From positions 1-43,369 of the forward strand of contig CAYIBX010000006.1 of assembly GCA_964361785.1 (NCBI GenBank): 43,369 bases of DNA, given 5' to 3'. The stretch is from UBA927 sp964361785. GTDB taxonomy: Bacteria > Patescibacteriota > Microgenomatia > UBA10105 > UBA927. Position 1 is the first letter of the stretch. Every line of letters starts with the position of its first letter. Shown one piece after another: positions 7,221 to 14,643 of this stretch. Position numbers and translations under genes: made by a program. A model generated the notes under the pieces. That model was not told where the DNA came from. It saw nothing but the letters and a program-made list of their open reading frames with translations, and ran no database searches.

Positions 7221-7795
7221 ATTATTTTTGCTTTACCAAGTATGCGTATTGCTTGCTTTATTTTTTCTTCAATGGATGCATCAGGTGGCAATCGACCAAT
7301 AACGTCACGAATATCTTTAGTTTCAAATCCCATAGATTTTAATGCATCTATAAGTGAGGTTGTCTCACTTGTATCGCTTGAAAGGTCAAAGTCAGTAGTG
7401 CTGCCGAGTTTATTTTTCAATTCTATGATAATTTTTTGGGCATTTTTCGTACCTAATCGGGGTACAGCCGTAAAAAACGATACATCATGAGAAATAATTG
7501 CTTTTTGTACGGCTTTGGCTCCTCTATCCATCACGGTGAGCGCGGTTTTTGGTCCGACTCCAGAAACAGTGACGAGTAATTCAAACAGCCGTTGTTCTTC
7601 AAGAGTTAAAAATCCAAAGAGTTGCAGCGCATCTTCTCGTACATGGGTGTGCGTAAATATGGTAGTTGTAGAGCCAAGTACTAATTTTGCAGCAATAGAC
7701 GTAGGCATAAAGACGCCGTACCCTACACCATGAATATCAACAACAACTGGATTGGAAGCGTTATATATAATTGTACCGGTAAGTTGTGCGATCAT
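7217..7795 (-). CDS. ruvA: Holliday junction DNA helicase subunit RuvA
   Basis: A 192-residue protein with the three RuvA domains: an N-terminal OB fold (residues 1-62, starting M-I-A-Q-L-T-G-T-I), two helix-hairpin-helix motifs (about 70-130, with V-S-G-V-G-P-K-T-A-L and V-P-R-L-G-T-K-N-A-Q-K), and a small C-terminal domain (about 145-192) that contacts RuvB. It binds four-way junctions and loads RuvB. The second hairpin normally reads G-I-G-x-K-T-A-x-R-I; here R-L-G-T-K-N-A-Q-K-I is a mild variant. It lies 21 nt after ruvC and overlaps ruvB by 4 nt, so the three genes are one operon. Confidence 0.95.
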   Translation of the reverse strand: MIAQLTGTIIYNASNPVVVDIHGVGYGVFMPTSIAAKLVLGSTTTIFTHTHVREDALQLFGFLTLEEQRLFELLVTVSGVGPKTALTVMDRGAKAVQKAIISHDVSFFTAVPRLGTKNAQKIIIELKNKLGSTTDFDLSSDTSETTSLIDALKSMGFETKDIRDVIGRLPPDASIEEKIKQAIRILGKAKII

Positions 7796-7816
7796 ACTCT
7801 GGAGAGCTTAGCAGAT

Positions 7817-8317
7817 TTATATGCTTTTTTCCATTTGGTTTTGTAATTTATAAGAGTATGCATGAGTCGCTGCGATGGCAAGAGCGTCACATGTGTCATC
7901 GGGTGTTGGAATTTTTTCGAGCTTAAAAATGCGTTGCACCATTTTTCCAATTTGTGCCTTTTGTGCATTTCCTGATCCGCAGATGGTGTTTTTTATCGTC
8001 ACTGGGCTATATGAGGCAACGGGTAGGTTGGATAGGGAAGAAGCAAGAAGGATTACCCCTCTGGCTTGGCCAACAGCAATGGCTGTTTTGGCATTCGATT
8101 CAAAAAATAAATCTTCTACACTGACGACATCTGGCTTAGAAGATTTGATTATTTTACAAAACTCTTTATAGAGCTGTTTTAATCGTAATTCCGCTGTTAC
8201 CTTTTCTGGCGTTGAAATACAGCCGTATTCTCTTGCACTAAGTACTCCTTTATCTTCTGTAATTACTGCCCATCCGATGCGAGCAGTACCCGGATCTACA
8301 CCAAGTATACGTACCAT
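7817..8317 (-). CDS. ruvC: Holliday junction endonuclease RuvC
   Basis: A 166-residue RNase H-fold resolvase that cuts Holliday junctions as a dimer. The four metal-binding acidic residues are all present: Asp8 (G-V-D-P-G), Glu68 (V-E-D-L-F-F), Asp141 and Asp144 (P-D-D-T-C-D-A). Length is standard. It leads the ruvC-ruvA-ruvB operon. Its -10 box TATAAT ends 7 nt before the ATG and overlaps the -10 of the divergent plus-strand gene, so the two promoters probably cannot be occupied by polymerase at the same time. Confidence 0.96.
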   Translation of the reverse strand: MVRILGVDPGTARIGWAVITEDKGVLSAREYGCISTPEKVTAELRLKQLYKEFCKIIKSSKPDVVSVEDLFFESNAKTAIAVGQARGVILLASSLSNLPVASYSPVTIKNTICGSGNAQKAQIGKMVQRIFKLEKIPTPDDTCDALAIAATHAYSYKLQNQMEKSI

Positions 8318-8324
8318 AGCTTGT

Positions 8325-8334
8325 ATTATATACT
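8325..8334. promoter_or_regulatory. Overlapping divergent -10 boxes (ruvC and the 8343 gene)
   Basis: The minus-strand TATAAT for ruvC (8325-8330) and the plus-strand TATACT for the small exported protein (8329-8334) share two base pairs. Each lies 7-8 nt before its start codon (8317 and 8343). No clear -35 boxes were found for either direction. Confidence 0.55.
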
Positions 8335-8342
8335 AGAGGTAT

Positions 8343-8741
8343 ATGCAGTTGTTTCAATTTATTGGGGCTCTTGTAGGATCAGCGATTGTGGTCGCGACTG
8401 CAAGCATCGCGTGGCCTTTGGTGACTTTATCACCCATGCCTCCCGTACTTACAAACGTGCGAAACGTCGTGATACAAACACCATTAGGACAGCAAGCCTC
8501 GAGTGTATTAGGAGTTTCTGATCCTTCACAAACGAAACCAATAAACGTATCAGAATTTGTCGCAAGTAAGGCGTCAGAAGCCTTTATGGCGACGAAAGAG
8601 TCTATAACAAAATCAGCAACGACGTCCATTCTTACACAGCTTATGACTCGATACAAAGAGCTTCCTGAAGATCAAAAGCGGGTTGTGCGTGCGTCGATCT
8701 GTACACAGGAATCTTCTACCCTCATCGAGACTACGCCATAA
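8343..8741 (+). CDS. Small exported or membrane-anchored protein, unknown function
   Basis: A 132-residue protein with a hydrophobic N-terminal segment (about 5-30) that could be a signal anchor or signal peptide, then a polar extracytoplasmic part. Residues 55-62 (V-L-G-V-S-D-P-S) closely match V-V-G-V-S-D-P-S in the anchored protein 1.5 kb downstream, and the coding DNA is identical over 19 nt. The C-terminal half is helical and polar (Ser, Thr, Lys rich) with one Cys. No family recognised. It has its own leaderless promoter overlapping that of ruvC and lies just before prfB. Confidence 0.6.
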   Translation: MQLFQFIGALVGSAIVVATASIAWPLVTLSPMPPVLTNVRNVVIQTPLGQQASSVLGVSDPSQTKPINVSEFVASKASEAFMATKESITKSATTSILTQLMTRYKELPEDQKRVVRASICTQESSTLIETTP

Positions 8742-8747
8742 TCCTCA

Positions 8748-8756
8748 TGATAGAAT
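8748..8756 (+). promoter_or_regulatory. Extended -10 (TGATAGAAT) of prfB
   Basis: TG-A-TAGAAT ends 6 nt before ATG 8763, predicting a leaderless prfB transcript. This supports the chosen start and leaves no room for an upstream autoregulatory frameshift segment. Confidence 0.5.
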
Positions 8757-8762
8757 AGCTAC

Positions 8763-9773
8763 ATGGATACAAATCTTCTCCATCGGGCAAATGAATTACT
8801 TTTAAAACTCGACCCCGAACGAATCCGCAAAGAAGTTCGTGAGTTTGAGGCAGCCTCTATGCATCCAGATTTTTGGAAAGATCATGTGGACGCCACGCAA
8901 AAAATGAAAAAGATCTCAGAACTTCAAAAGGAATTGGCGGCTGCAGAGGATTTCGTTTCGCTTATTGAGTTAGGTGACGAAAAGATGTTAGCCAAAGAAA
9001 TAAAAAAAATGGAATTTACTTTATATCTTAGTGGTCCGTATGACAAAGGGGATGCGATACTGTCTCTTCACTCGGGTCAGGGGGGGACAGAGGCGATGGA
9101 CTGGACGCAAATGCTTCATCGTATGTATTCTCGATATCTTGAGAAAAAGGGTTGGGAGTGGGAAGAGATGGATATGACGTATGGCGAAGAAGCGGGCTTA
9201 AAAAGTATTTCTGTAGAGGTACATGGCAACTATGCATACGGATTCTTAAAAGCGGAAATAGGTGTGCATAGACTGGTACGACAATCACCATTTAACGCAG
9301 ATAAGCTTCGTCAGACGTCGTTTGCCATGGTCGAAGTATGGCCAATGATTGAAGACAATGATATTGTGGCAATTTCTGAAGATGATCTTCTCTGGGAATT
9401 TTATAGAAGTGGTGGAAAAGGTGGGCAAAACGTAAACAAAGTATCTACTGCCGTGCGCCTCACGCATAAGCCATCAGGCATTATTATTACGAGCCAAGCA
9501 CAACGATATCAGGGACAAAATAGAGAATTTGCATTGAAATTATTGCGAGCTAAGCTGTGGGAAATAGAAGAACTCAAGAGAAAACAGCAGGAAAAATCAT
9601 TTCGTGGGGAGTATAAGACACCCGGTTGGGGAAATCAGATCCGTTCGTATGTCTTGCATCCTTACCATCTGGTAAAGGACGTTCGTACAGAATACGAAAC
9701 TGGGGATACAGATCGTGTACTTGACGGGGATATAGAGGATTTTATATTAGCATACTTGAAAAAGTATTCATAA
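8763..9773 (+). CDS. prfB: Peptide chain release factor 2 (RF2)
   Basis: A 336-residue class I release factor that ends translation at UGA and UAA. The stop-codon-reading tripeptide S-P-F is at 175-177 (R-Q-S-P-F-N), which marks RF2 rather than RF1 (P-x-T), and the peptidyl-hydrolase G-G-Q is at 220-222 (S-G-G-K-G-G-Q-N-V-N). H-S-G-Q-G-G-T-E-A-M-D-W near 103-114 is typical of RF2. It is about 30 residues shorter than E. coli RF2, all at the N-terminus. The autoregulatory +1 frameshift site (CTTTGA) of many prfB genes is absent. Its presence fits the use of TGA as a normal stop in the neighbouring genes. Confidence 0.96.
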   Translation: MDTNLLHRANELLLKLDPERIRKEVREFEAASMHPDFWKDHVDATQKMKKISELQKELAAAEDFVSLIELGDEKMLAKEIKKMEFTLYLSGPYDKGDAILSLHSGQGGTEAMDWTQMLHRMYSRYLEKKGWEWEEMDMTYGEEAGLKSISVEVHGNYAYGFLKAEIGVHRLVRQSPFNADKLRQTSFAMVEVWPMIEDNDIVAISEDDLLWEFYRSGGKGGQNVNKVSTAVRLTHKPSGIIITSQAQRYQGQNREFALKLLRAKLWEIEELKRKQQEKSFRGEYKTPGWGNQIRSYVLHPYHLVKDVRTEYETGDTDRVLDGDIEDFILAYLKKYS

Positions 9774-9784
9774 GTAGTGATAAT
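9756..9784 (+). promoter_or_regulatory. Promoter TTGAAA-17-GATAAT of the ftsEX operon
   Basis: TTGAAA (9756-9761) inside the end of prfB, a 17-nt spacer and GATAAT (9779-9784) form a plausible promoter. The start codon at 9791 follows 6 nt later, so the mRNA of the 9791-ftsE-ftsX operon would be leaderless. Confidence 0.5.
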
Positions 9785-9790
9785 GGATAT

Positions 9791-10234
9791 ATGTTAACAC
9801 CTCTAGATAGTAAACAGGTTCAAGATAGATCAGTGAGTACTAAAAAACTACGAACAATTGTCATCGTTGTGTTTGTTTTGTTGGCCTTTTTGGGTGTGGG
9901 TACAGGATATCTTTTAGCTTCAAAAGGGGTAGTAGGTGTTTCGACTACTACTACAGGATCGGCGATAAAAACCGCGACTGTTGTAGGAGTTTCTGATCCT
10001 TCTACCTTTAAAGATTGTGCCACAGGAATCCTTGAGAAAGAAGGATTTCAAGGCGAAGGAACGCATAAATTATTGCGAGATGGTGGCCCATCACAAACGG
10101 CGTATCTTATTTCTTCTGTGGTAGATATGGATCAATACGTAGGCACGAAGGTCAAAGTATGTGGTCAGACTATGCAAGCTAAAAAAGTCTCATGGTTTAT
10201 GGATGTCGGTCGTCTTGAAACGTTGTCGCAATGA
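9791..10234 (+). CDS. Single-pass membrane protein with small C-terminal domain, first gene of the ftsEX operon
   Basis: A 147-residue protein: short cytoplasmic start, one membrane helix (about 21-43), a Thr/Ser-rich linker, the V-V-G-V-S-D-P-S motif (64-71), and a folded C-terminal domain (about 72-147) with two Cys and the pattern Y-V-G-T-K-V-K-V-C-G-Q-T near 117-128 followed by K-K-V-S-W-F-M-D-V-G-R-L. This K-V-x-V-x-G type pattern looks like a small OB-fold-like beta barrel, but that is an inference. The stop overlaps the start of ftsE by 4 nt, so it is co-expressed with ftsE and ftsX and may be part of, or near, the division machinery. Confidence 0.65.
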   Translation: MLTPLDSKQVQDRSVSTKKLRTIVIVVFVLLAFLGVGTGYLLASKGVVGVSTTTTGSAIKTATVVGVSDPSTFKDCATGILEKEGFQGEGTHKLLRDGGPSQTAYLISSVVDMDQYVGTKVKVCGQTMQAKKVSWFMDVGRLETLSQ

Positions 10235-10953
10235 TTGAATTCTTCAATGTCTCCAAATTATATCCTGGGAATGCCTCAGGGATAGTAGATGTATCTGTGA
10301 AAATACCGGATGGTGAATTTGTGTTTCTTATCGGACCCTCAGGCTCTGGAAAGACCACATTTTTGCGACTCTTAATTCGTGATTTATTACCTACAGCAGG
10401 GACGATTACAGTAGACGATGTAGCACTAGGATTGCTTTCTGCAAGTACGGTACATACGCATAGACGAAAAATAGGGATAGTGTTTCAGGATTTTAAATTA
10501 CTTACGGATAGAACAGTATATGAAAATGTAGCGTTAGTGAGTGAAATACTAGGAAAGCCCCATCGTGAGATAGAACATGGCGTGATGAACGTGTTGCAAC
10601 TTGTCGGGCTTTCTGACAAAAGAAATCATTTTCCTATCCAATTGTCCGCTGGTGAAATGCAACGGGCAGCTATAGCTCGTGCTATTGTCGGTGGCCCAAA
10701 GATTGTATTAGCTGATGAACCTACGGGAAATTTAGACCCTCAAACAGCGTCTGGTATTTGGGATATCTTAGAAGAGATACACGGTCTGGGCACTACAGTG
10801 ATTATAGCTACACACAATCAAGATGCAGTAAACAAAATGAAAAAGCGTACTCTGATACTTGATCATGGTACATTGATCTCTGATGAAGCGAAGGGCAAGT
10901 ATCATATCCTCAAACACGATAAACATGAGCACAAAGGAGGGGATAACAAATGA
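10231..10953 (+). CDS. ftsE: Cell division ATP-binding protein FtsE
   Basis: A 240-residue ABC ATPase with Walker A G-P-S-G-S-G-K-T at 35-42, Q-loop V-F-Q-D-F-K-L-L at 84-91 (the F-Q-D-F/H-x-L-L form is typical of FtsE), signature L-S-A-G-E-M-Q-R at 138-145, Walker B I-V-L-A-D-E at 158-163, P-T-G-N-L-D, and the switch His in A-T-H-N near 194. It pairs with FtsX to transmit ATP hydrolysis across the membrane to a cell-wall hydrolase. The signature has Ala in place of the usual first Gly (L-S-G-G-E). A His/Lys-rich tail follows. The gene overlaps both neighbours by 4 nt. Confidence 0.93.
   Translation: MIEFFNVSKLYPGNASGIVDVSVKIPDGEFVFLIGPSGSGKTTFLRLLIRDLLPTAGTITVDDVALGLLSASTVHTHRRKIGIVFQDFKLLTDRTVYENVALVSEILGKPHREIEHGVMNVLQLVGLSDKRNHFPIQLSAGEMQRAAIARAIVGGPKIVLADEPTGNLDPQTASGIWDILEEIHGLGTTVIIATHNQDAVNKMKKRTLILDHGTLISDEAKGKYHILKHDKHEHKGGDNK
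10933..10940 (+). promoter_or_regulatory. Strong Shine-Dalgarno site for ftsX
   Basis: AAAGGAGG lies 9 nt before the ftsX ATG and inside the end of ftsE. It shows that ribosomes here do use anti-SD pairing for internal operon genes, in contrast to the leaderless first genes. Confidence 0.7.
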
Positions 10954-11846
10954 GGTTGTTTCGTGACGTTGGCACACATATACGACGTTCTCCCTATCAG
11001 GCTATGGCTGCAGTGCTTACTATGTTTTTGACGTTTCTTGTGGTCGGAGTGTTTTTTCTAGCGACCGTTGCGTCACTTACTATAATTTCGTATTTTGAAA
11101 GTAAACCGCAGCTTACTGTATTTTTTGTACAAAACGCAGGAGAAAAAGAAGCAACGGCGCTCAAAGAGACACTTGATGCGACAGGAAAAGTTGCCTCCAC
11201 CACGTTTATTTCCAAAGACGAAGCATTAGCTACCTATAAAGAGCAAAATAAAAATGACCCACTTCTTTTGGAAATGGTGACTGCAGATATATTGCCCGCA
11301 TCTTTGGAAGTTTCAGCAAAAGATCCGACATTTTTGGCTGATTTAGACAAAGTTATCGTGGGAGCGACAGGGGTAGATGAGGTCATTTATCAGAGTGATG
11401 TCGTAGACTCCCTATTGTCATGGACCAATGCGATTCGTTTGATTGGTGGTATTTTAGGAGGTTTACTGATTCTGGATTCATTGCTTATCATAGGCACCGT
11501 TATAGCGATGAAAATCGCCCTTAAGCGTGATGAAATAGAAATTTTGACACTTGTAGGCGCATCACCGTGGACTATACGCGCACCGTTTATAGTAGAAGGT
11601 GGTATCTATGGGACAATTGGAGCATTTTTTGCATCATTATTGGTTACGATGTTACTTCTTTGGCAGCGATATACCATCGTTACATTTTTGGGTAATATAC
11701 CTTCTATTCAAACAGTGTTGGGAAGTGCAACAAGTATGGTGTTTATCGTATCGTGCTTATCATTTATTATTGCCAATATGGTGGTCGGATTTATCATTGG
11801 AAGTTTGGGAAGTGTGATTGCCTTGGCGCGATATTTACGTGATTAA
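10950..11846 (+). CDS. ftsX: Cell division protein FtsX
   Basis: A 298-residue membrane protein with the FtsX layout: N-terminal cytoplasmic stretch, first helix (about 19-48), an extracytoplasmic loop (about 50-160) with T-V-F-F and the F-I-S-K-D-E-A-L region, then three more helices (about 170-198, 220-240, 262-288) with the intracellular K-R-D-E-I-E-I-L-T-L-V-G-A-S segment. In other bacteria FtsX recruits and switches on EnvC, PcsB or CwlO-type hydrolases through this outer loop. It overlaps ftsE by 4 nt, and a coiled-coil M23 protein follows 16 nt downstream, the expected partner. Confidence 0.92.
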   Translation: MRLFRDVGTHIRRSPYQAMAAVLTMFLTFLVVGVFFLATVASLTIISYFESKPQLTVFFVQNAGEKEATALKETLDATGKVASTTFISKDEALATYKEQNKNDPLLLEMVTADILPASLEVSAKDPTFLADLDKVIVGATGVDEVIYQSDVVDSLLSWTNAIRLIGGILGGLLILDSLLIIGTVIAMKIALKRDEIEILTLVGASPWTIRAPFIVEGGIYGTIGAFFASLLVTMLLLWQRYTIVTFLGNIPSIQTVLGSATSMVFIVSCLSFIIANMVVGFIIGSLGSVIALARYLRD

Positions 11847-11862
11847 CCCGAAAAACGCATGC

Positions 11863-12981
11863 ATGAAGATACGATTTTATTTTTTATGTAGCCTCCTTAT
11901 TATTCTTTTTTTGGTGTTTGTGCCTTCAGTATATGCCTCTACCATTGAAGAACTGCAGAAAAAAATTTCTGAACTGCAAAACACCGGTAGTAGCTTAACA
12001 AAGCAAATTACGTTATTAAATTCCCAGATTACACTTTCAACGCTAAAGCTTGAAGATGCGAAAAAGAAAATAGATATTCTCGAGAAAGAGATTGGTGAGT
12101 TAAATGGAGAGATTGATAAGCTTGAAGAGTTAAAAACAAAACGACTTGAGTTGGTACTTCATAGGATACCAGAGACATATAAGAGGAAAAATATTTTTGA
12201 TTTGGGACAAGTAATATTTAGCAGCAATTTTTCTGAGATTATACGCCGCTCTGTATATCTAATACATTTGCGTGAACAAGATACGCTCATGTATAAACAG
12301 TTGCAACTTGCTCAATTTAGTTATAACGAGCGAAAAGATCAACGGGAAAAGAAAAAAAAGGAGCAGATTTCACTTAAAAAGCAATATGAGCAGCATGCAA
12401 TTGAATTGGCTCAGCAAAAGCGTTCTAAGCAAGTGCTTCTGGATGAGACAAACAGTAGTGAAGTCGTCTATCAACGGCTGCTCGCTCAAGCATTGGCTGA
12501 GAAACAAGCGTTGGAACGTGCACTTGTTGATTCAGTAAAGATTGGTCCGGTAAAGAAAGGTGATCCTATTGCATTGTTTGGTAACACTGGCGCTCCAGGA
12601 TGTTCTACAGGGGCTCATCTTCATTTTGAGTTGCGAAAAAATAATTTTTGGATTGATCCTGGTGGATATCTCTCTTCAAAATCTATTTACGATGATCAAA
12701 CAAAAAGCAATTGGACGGTCGGGGGCGGTGTTTGGAGCTGGCCACTTCAGGATCCCATTGAGTTGACGCAACGCTTTGGACAAACACCTTGGAGTTATAG
12801 GTATCAATATTCGGGAGGAATTCATACGGGGTTTGATATGGTATCACCAAGCACGGTTATTCGTGCTCCTGCAGATGGAGAGCTTTTTTCGTCATCGCAA
12901 AGCTGCGGATCCAGTATAATAAAAATTAAATATATTGAGCACGGCGAAGGACTTGTAAGCTTTTATTTGCATGTTCAATAA
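11863..12981 (+). CDS. FtsEX-linked coiled-coil M23 peptidase with circularly permuted catalytic domain
   Basis: A 372-residue exported protein: signal peptide (about 1-26, ending V-Y-A-S), a long coiled coil (about 27-220) like EnvC/PcsB, then an M23 (LytM-type) domain in reversed half order. Residues about 223-275 hold the usual C-terminal half: V-K-K-G-D-P-I-A-L-F-G-N-T-G, C-S-T-G-A-H252-L-H254-F-E-L, D-P-G-G-Y-L. Residues about 290-372 hold the usual N-terminal half: W-P-L-Q-D-P, T-Q-R-F-G, H321-T-G-F-D325, A-P-A-D-G, and F-Y-L-H370-V-Q at the very end. Zinc ligands (H321, D325, H254) and catalytic His (H252, H370) are all present, so activity is likely. Joining the end to residue 223 restores the normal order without a gap. 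Position after ftsEX suggests FtsEX-controlled septal peptidoglycan cleavage. ATG 11863 was chosen because it gives a clean signal peptide; an in-frame TTG start at 11818 would overlap ftsX. Confidence 0.85.
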   Translation: MKIRFYFLCSLLIILFLVFVPSVYASTIEELQKKISELQNTGSSLTKQITLLNSQITLSTLKLEDAKKKIDILEKEIGELNGEIDKLEELKTKRLELVLHRIPETYKRKNIFDLGQVIFSSNFSEIIRRSVYLIHLREQDTLMYKQLQLAQFSYNERKDQREKKKKEQISLKKQYEQHAIELAQQKRSKQVLLDETNSSEVVYQRLLAQALAEKQALERALVDSVKIGPVKKGDPIALFGNTGAPGCSTGAHLHFELRKNNFWIDPGGYLSSKSIYDDQTKSNWTVGGGVWSWPLQDPIELTQRFGQTPWSYRYQYSGGIHTGFDMVSPSTVIRAPADGELFSSSQSCGSSIIKIKYIEHGEGLVSFYLHVQ

Positions 12982-12989
12982 CGTTCTAT

Positions 12990-13820
12990 ATGGTTAGTGC
13001 GCTTTTATCAGCGTGCATAGTATTATATATATTAGCTTTTCCGTCTTCTGTTTTAGCTGCTACAGTTTCAATTACATCTATACCTTCTGATTTAACAGCA
13101 TTAACATCTTTTACTTTATCAGCGAGTGCGTCAGGGTTGATTCCAAATGCGCCGTATTTTGCAAAAATTAGGCTGGGCGTTTCAATTACAAGTTTGACAA
13201 AGGGACAAACATTTAATTCTTCAAATGACTCTCCAAATGATTGGCTTTCAGATACAGATAGTTATTCATTGTTTTCCCAGATAATAACTGATGGATTCGG
13301 AAATTGGTCTGGAGACGCAATCGGTCGTCCTTCTGAAAGTTCTTCCGTTGGAGATAATTATGTTGTGCTTAGATTGCGAAGAACAGATAATTCAACCAAT
13401 TACGATTCAAGTGGTGTTTTAGTTCATGTTAGCCCAGCACCAACATCAATGCCTACGCCTACTCCAACTCCTACAAATACTCCAACGTCTACAGTAGCAC
13501 CTTCACAGACGGTAACTCCGTTAACAGTTGTTGCAACGTCTACGTTGACAATAACTTCCACACGCATGGTTACTTCTACCCCAATCGTTAGTGGAAAAAT
13601 AATCAGTACGAATGTGGTAGAAGACCCTGTTATACTTGGTGTAGAGGATAGAGAAGAAGACATTCTTGAAAGTAGTTCAACGGGCAAAACAAATGATAAA
13701 ACTAATCAAACAAAGTCTTTCATCATTGCACTGTTATTTATCAGTGCTGGGATAGGGCTATTTGCCATCGCGAGTCTTCTCACAAAGGTAGACATATGCA
13801 AAAGAAAAGAAAAAAAGTAG
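12990..13820 (+). CDS. Surface protein with beta domain, Pro/Thr stalk and C-terminal anchor
   Basis: A 276-residue protein with a signal peptide (about 1-24, cleavage after V-L-A), a beta-rich domain (about 25-150, starting A-T-V-S-I-T-S-I-P), a stalk rich in Pro-Thr pairs (about 151-170) followed by Thr/Val/Ser-rich sequence, the motif V-I-L-G-V-E-D near 212-218, and a C-terminal membrane helix (about 245-265) with a short Lys/Arg-rich cytoplasmic tail. The beta domain resembles those beside lamin-tail domains in some CPR surface proteins, from memory and not verified. It starts 9 nt after the M23 gene, so it may be co-transcribed and exposed on the cell surface. Confidence 0.65.
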   Translation: MVSALLSACIVLYILAFPSSVLAATVSITSIPSDLTALTSFTLSASASGLIPNAPYFAKIRLGVSITSLTKGQTFNSSNDSPNDWLSDTDSYSLFSQIITDGFGNWSGDAIGRPSESSSVGDNYVVLRLRRTDNSTNYDSSGVLVHVSPAPTSMPTPTPTPTNTPTSTVAPSQTVTPLTVVATSTLTITSTRMVTSTPIVSGKIISTNVVEDPVILGVEDREEDILESSSTGKTNDKTNQTKSFIIALLFISAGIGLFAIASLLTKVDICKRKEKK

Positions 13821-14242
13821 GATCTTATGTTTTTCAAACATTTTTTTCTTGGGGACCGGTGTTTGTTTGGATGAGCATTATATTTCTTCTTTCTACACGA
13901 CAGCGTTTAGTCGTGTCAGATGAGTACGTATGGAATTTTTTATTTTTCAAAACGCTTCACGTGATAGAGTATGCAATACTTTTTCTCCTTTATGTCCGTG
14001 CGATACACCGTACTATCGACATGGAGCCAGTACATTATTTTAGTGCATTTTTATTGACTCTTTTTTATGCGATCAGTGATGAGGTGCATCAAATGTTTGT
14101 TCCGACTCGTGAGGGAACGATCCGTGATGTTATAATTGATGGTATTGGAGCACTTATCGTATGGATTTTCCTATACACAGTATTACCAAAAGCGCCGAAG
14201 AAACTGAAAGAATTGGTGAAATATTTGGGGCTTCCTATTTAA
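13796..14242 (+). CDS. VanZ-like membrane protein
   Basis: A 148-residue protein with four predicted membrane helices (about 15-32, 48-65, 82-97, 118-138). The VanZ-family signature is clear: K-T-L-H-V-I-E-Y-A-I-L near 50-60 and S-D-E-V-H-Q-M-F-V-P-T-R-E-G-T near 98-112, then D-V-x-x-D-x-x-G. VanZ proteins confer low-level teicoplanin resistance in enterococci; the general function is unknown. The gene overlaps the preceding surface-protein gene by 25 nt and the following tsaE by 82 nt. Confidence 0.9.
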   Translation: MQKKRKKVGSYVFQTFFSWGPVFVWMSIIFLLSTRQRLVVSDEYVWNFLFFKTLHVIEYAILFLLYVRAIHRTIDMEPVHYFSAFLLTLFYAISDEVHQMFVPTREGTIRDVIIDGIGALIVWIFLYTVLPKAPKKLKELVKYLGLPI

Positions 14243-14640
14243 AAGAGAAGGAGAACGTCACACTCCCTCATCTCATTTTATGTATTGGTGAATTGGGGAG
14301 TGGTAAAACTACATTCGTTCGAGCAGTAGCGAAAGGACTCGGTATTACGACTCGCCTGCTCTCCCCTACATATATTATTGTACGACGTTATATTATTTCA
14401 AAACTATCCAAAGAAAGTTTTTTGTATCATTTAGATTTATATCGCGTGCAAAAAGACCAAGATGCGGAAAGCATCGGTATTCATGAAATGCTTAATGATT
14501 CTCGATCAATCACCGTTATAGAATGGCCAGAACGGACGAGTAGATTACTGTTGCTGCCTCGCATTGAATGTAGATTTAGCACGCTTGAGGATAACAAACA
14601 CGAAGTAACTATACAGCGCATAGTAACGAATAAACTTTGA
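14161..14640 (+). CDS. tsaE: tRNA t6A biosynthesis ATPase TsaE
   Basis: A 159-residue P-loop ATPase of the threonylcarbamoyl transferase complex (TsaB-TsaD-TsaE) that makes t6A37 in ANN-decoding tRNAs. Seen: an S-A-E-E-T start element, Walker A G-E-L-G-S-G-K-T at 43-50, S-P-T-Y near 67-70, H-L-D-L-Y-R near 88-93, and V-I-E-W-P-E-R near 117-123. Length is normal. The ATG at 14161 lies 82 nt inside the VanZ-like gene in another frame. The next family-consistent start would lose conserved residues, so the overlap seems real. Confidence 0.92.
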   Translation: MDFPIHSITKSAEETERIGEIFGASYLKEKENVTLPHLILCIGELGSGKTTFVRAVAKGLGITTRLLSPTYIIVRRYIISKLSKESFLYHLDLYRVQKDQDAESIGIHEMLNDSRSITVIEWPERTSRLLLLPRIECRFSTLEDNKHEVTIQRIVTNKL

Positions 14641-14643
14641 CCA

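Noticed and set aside
8700..8800. Programmed +1 frameshift site in prfB
   Set aside because: No CTTTGA slippery stop is present; the RF2 frame is continuous from ATG 8763, behind its own -10.
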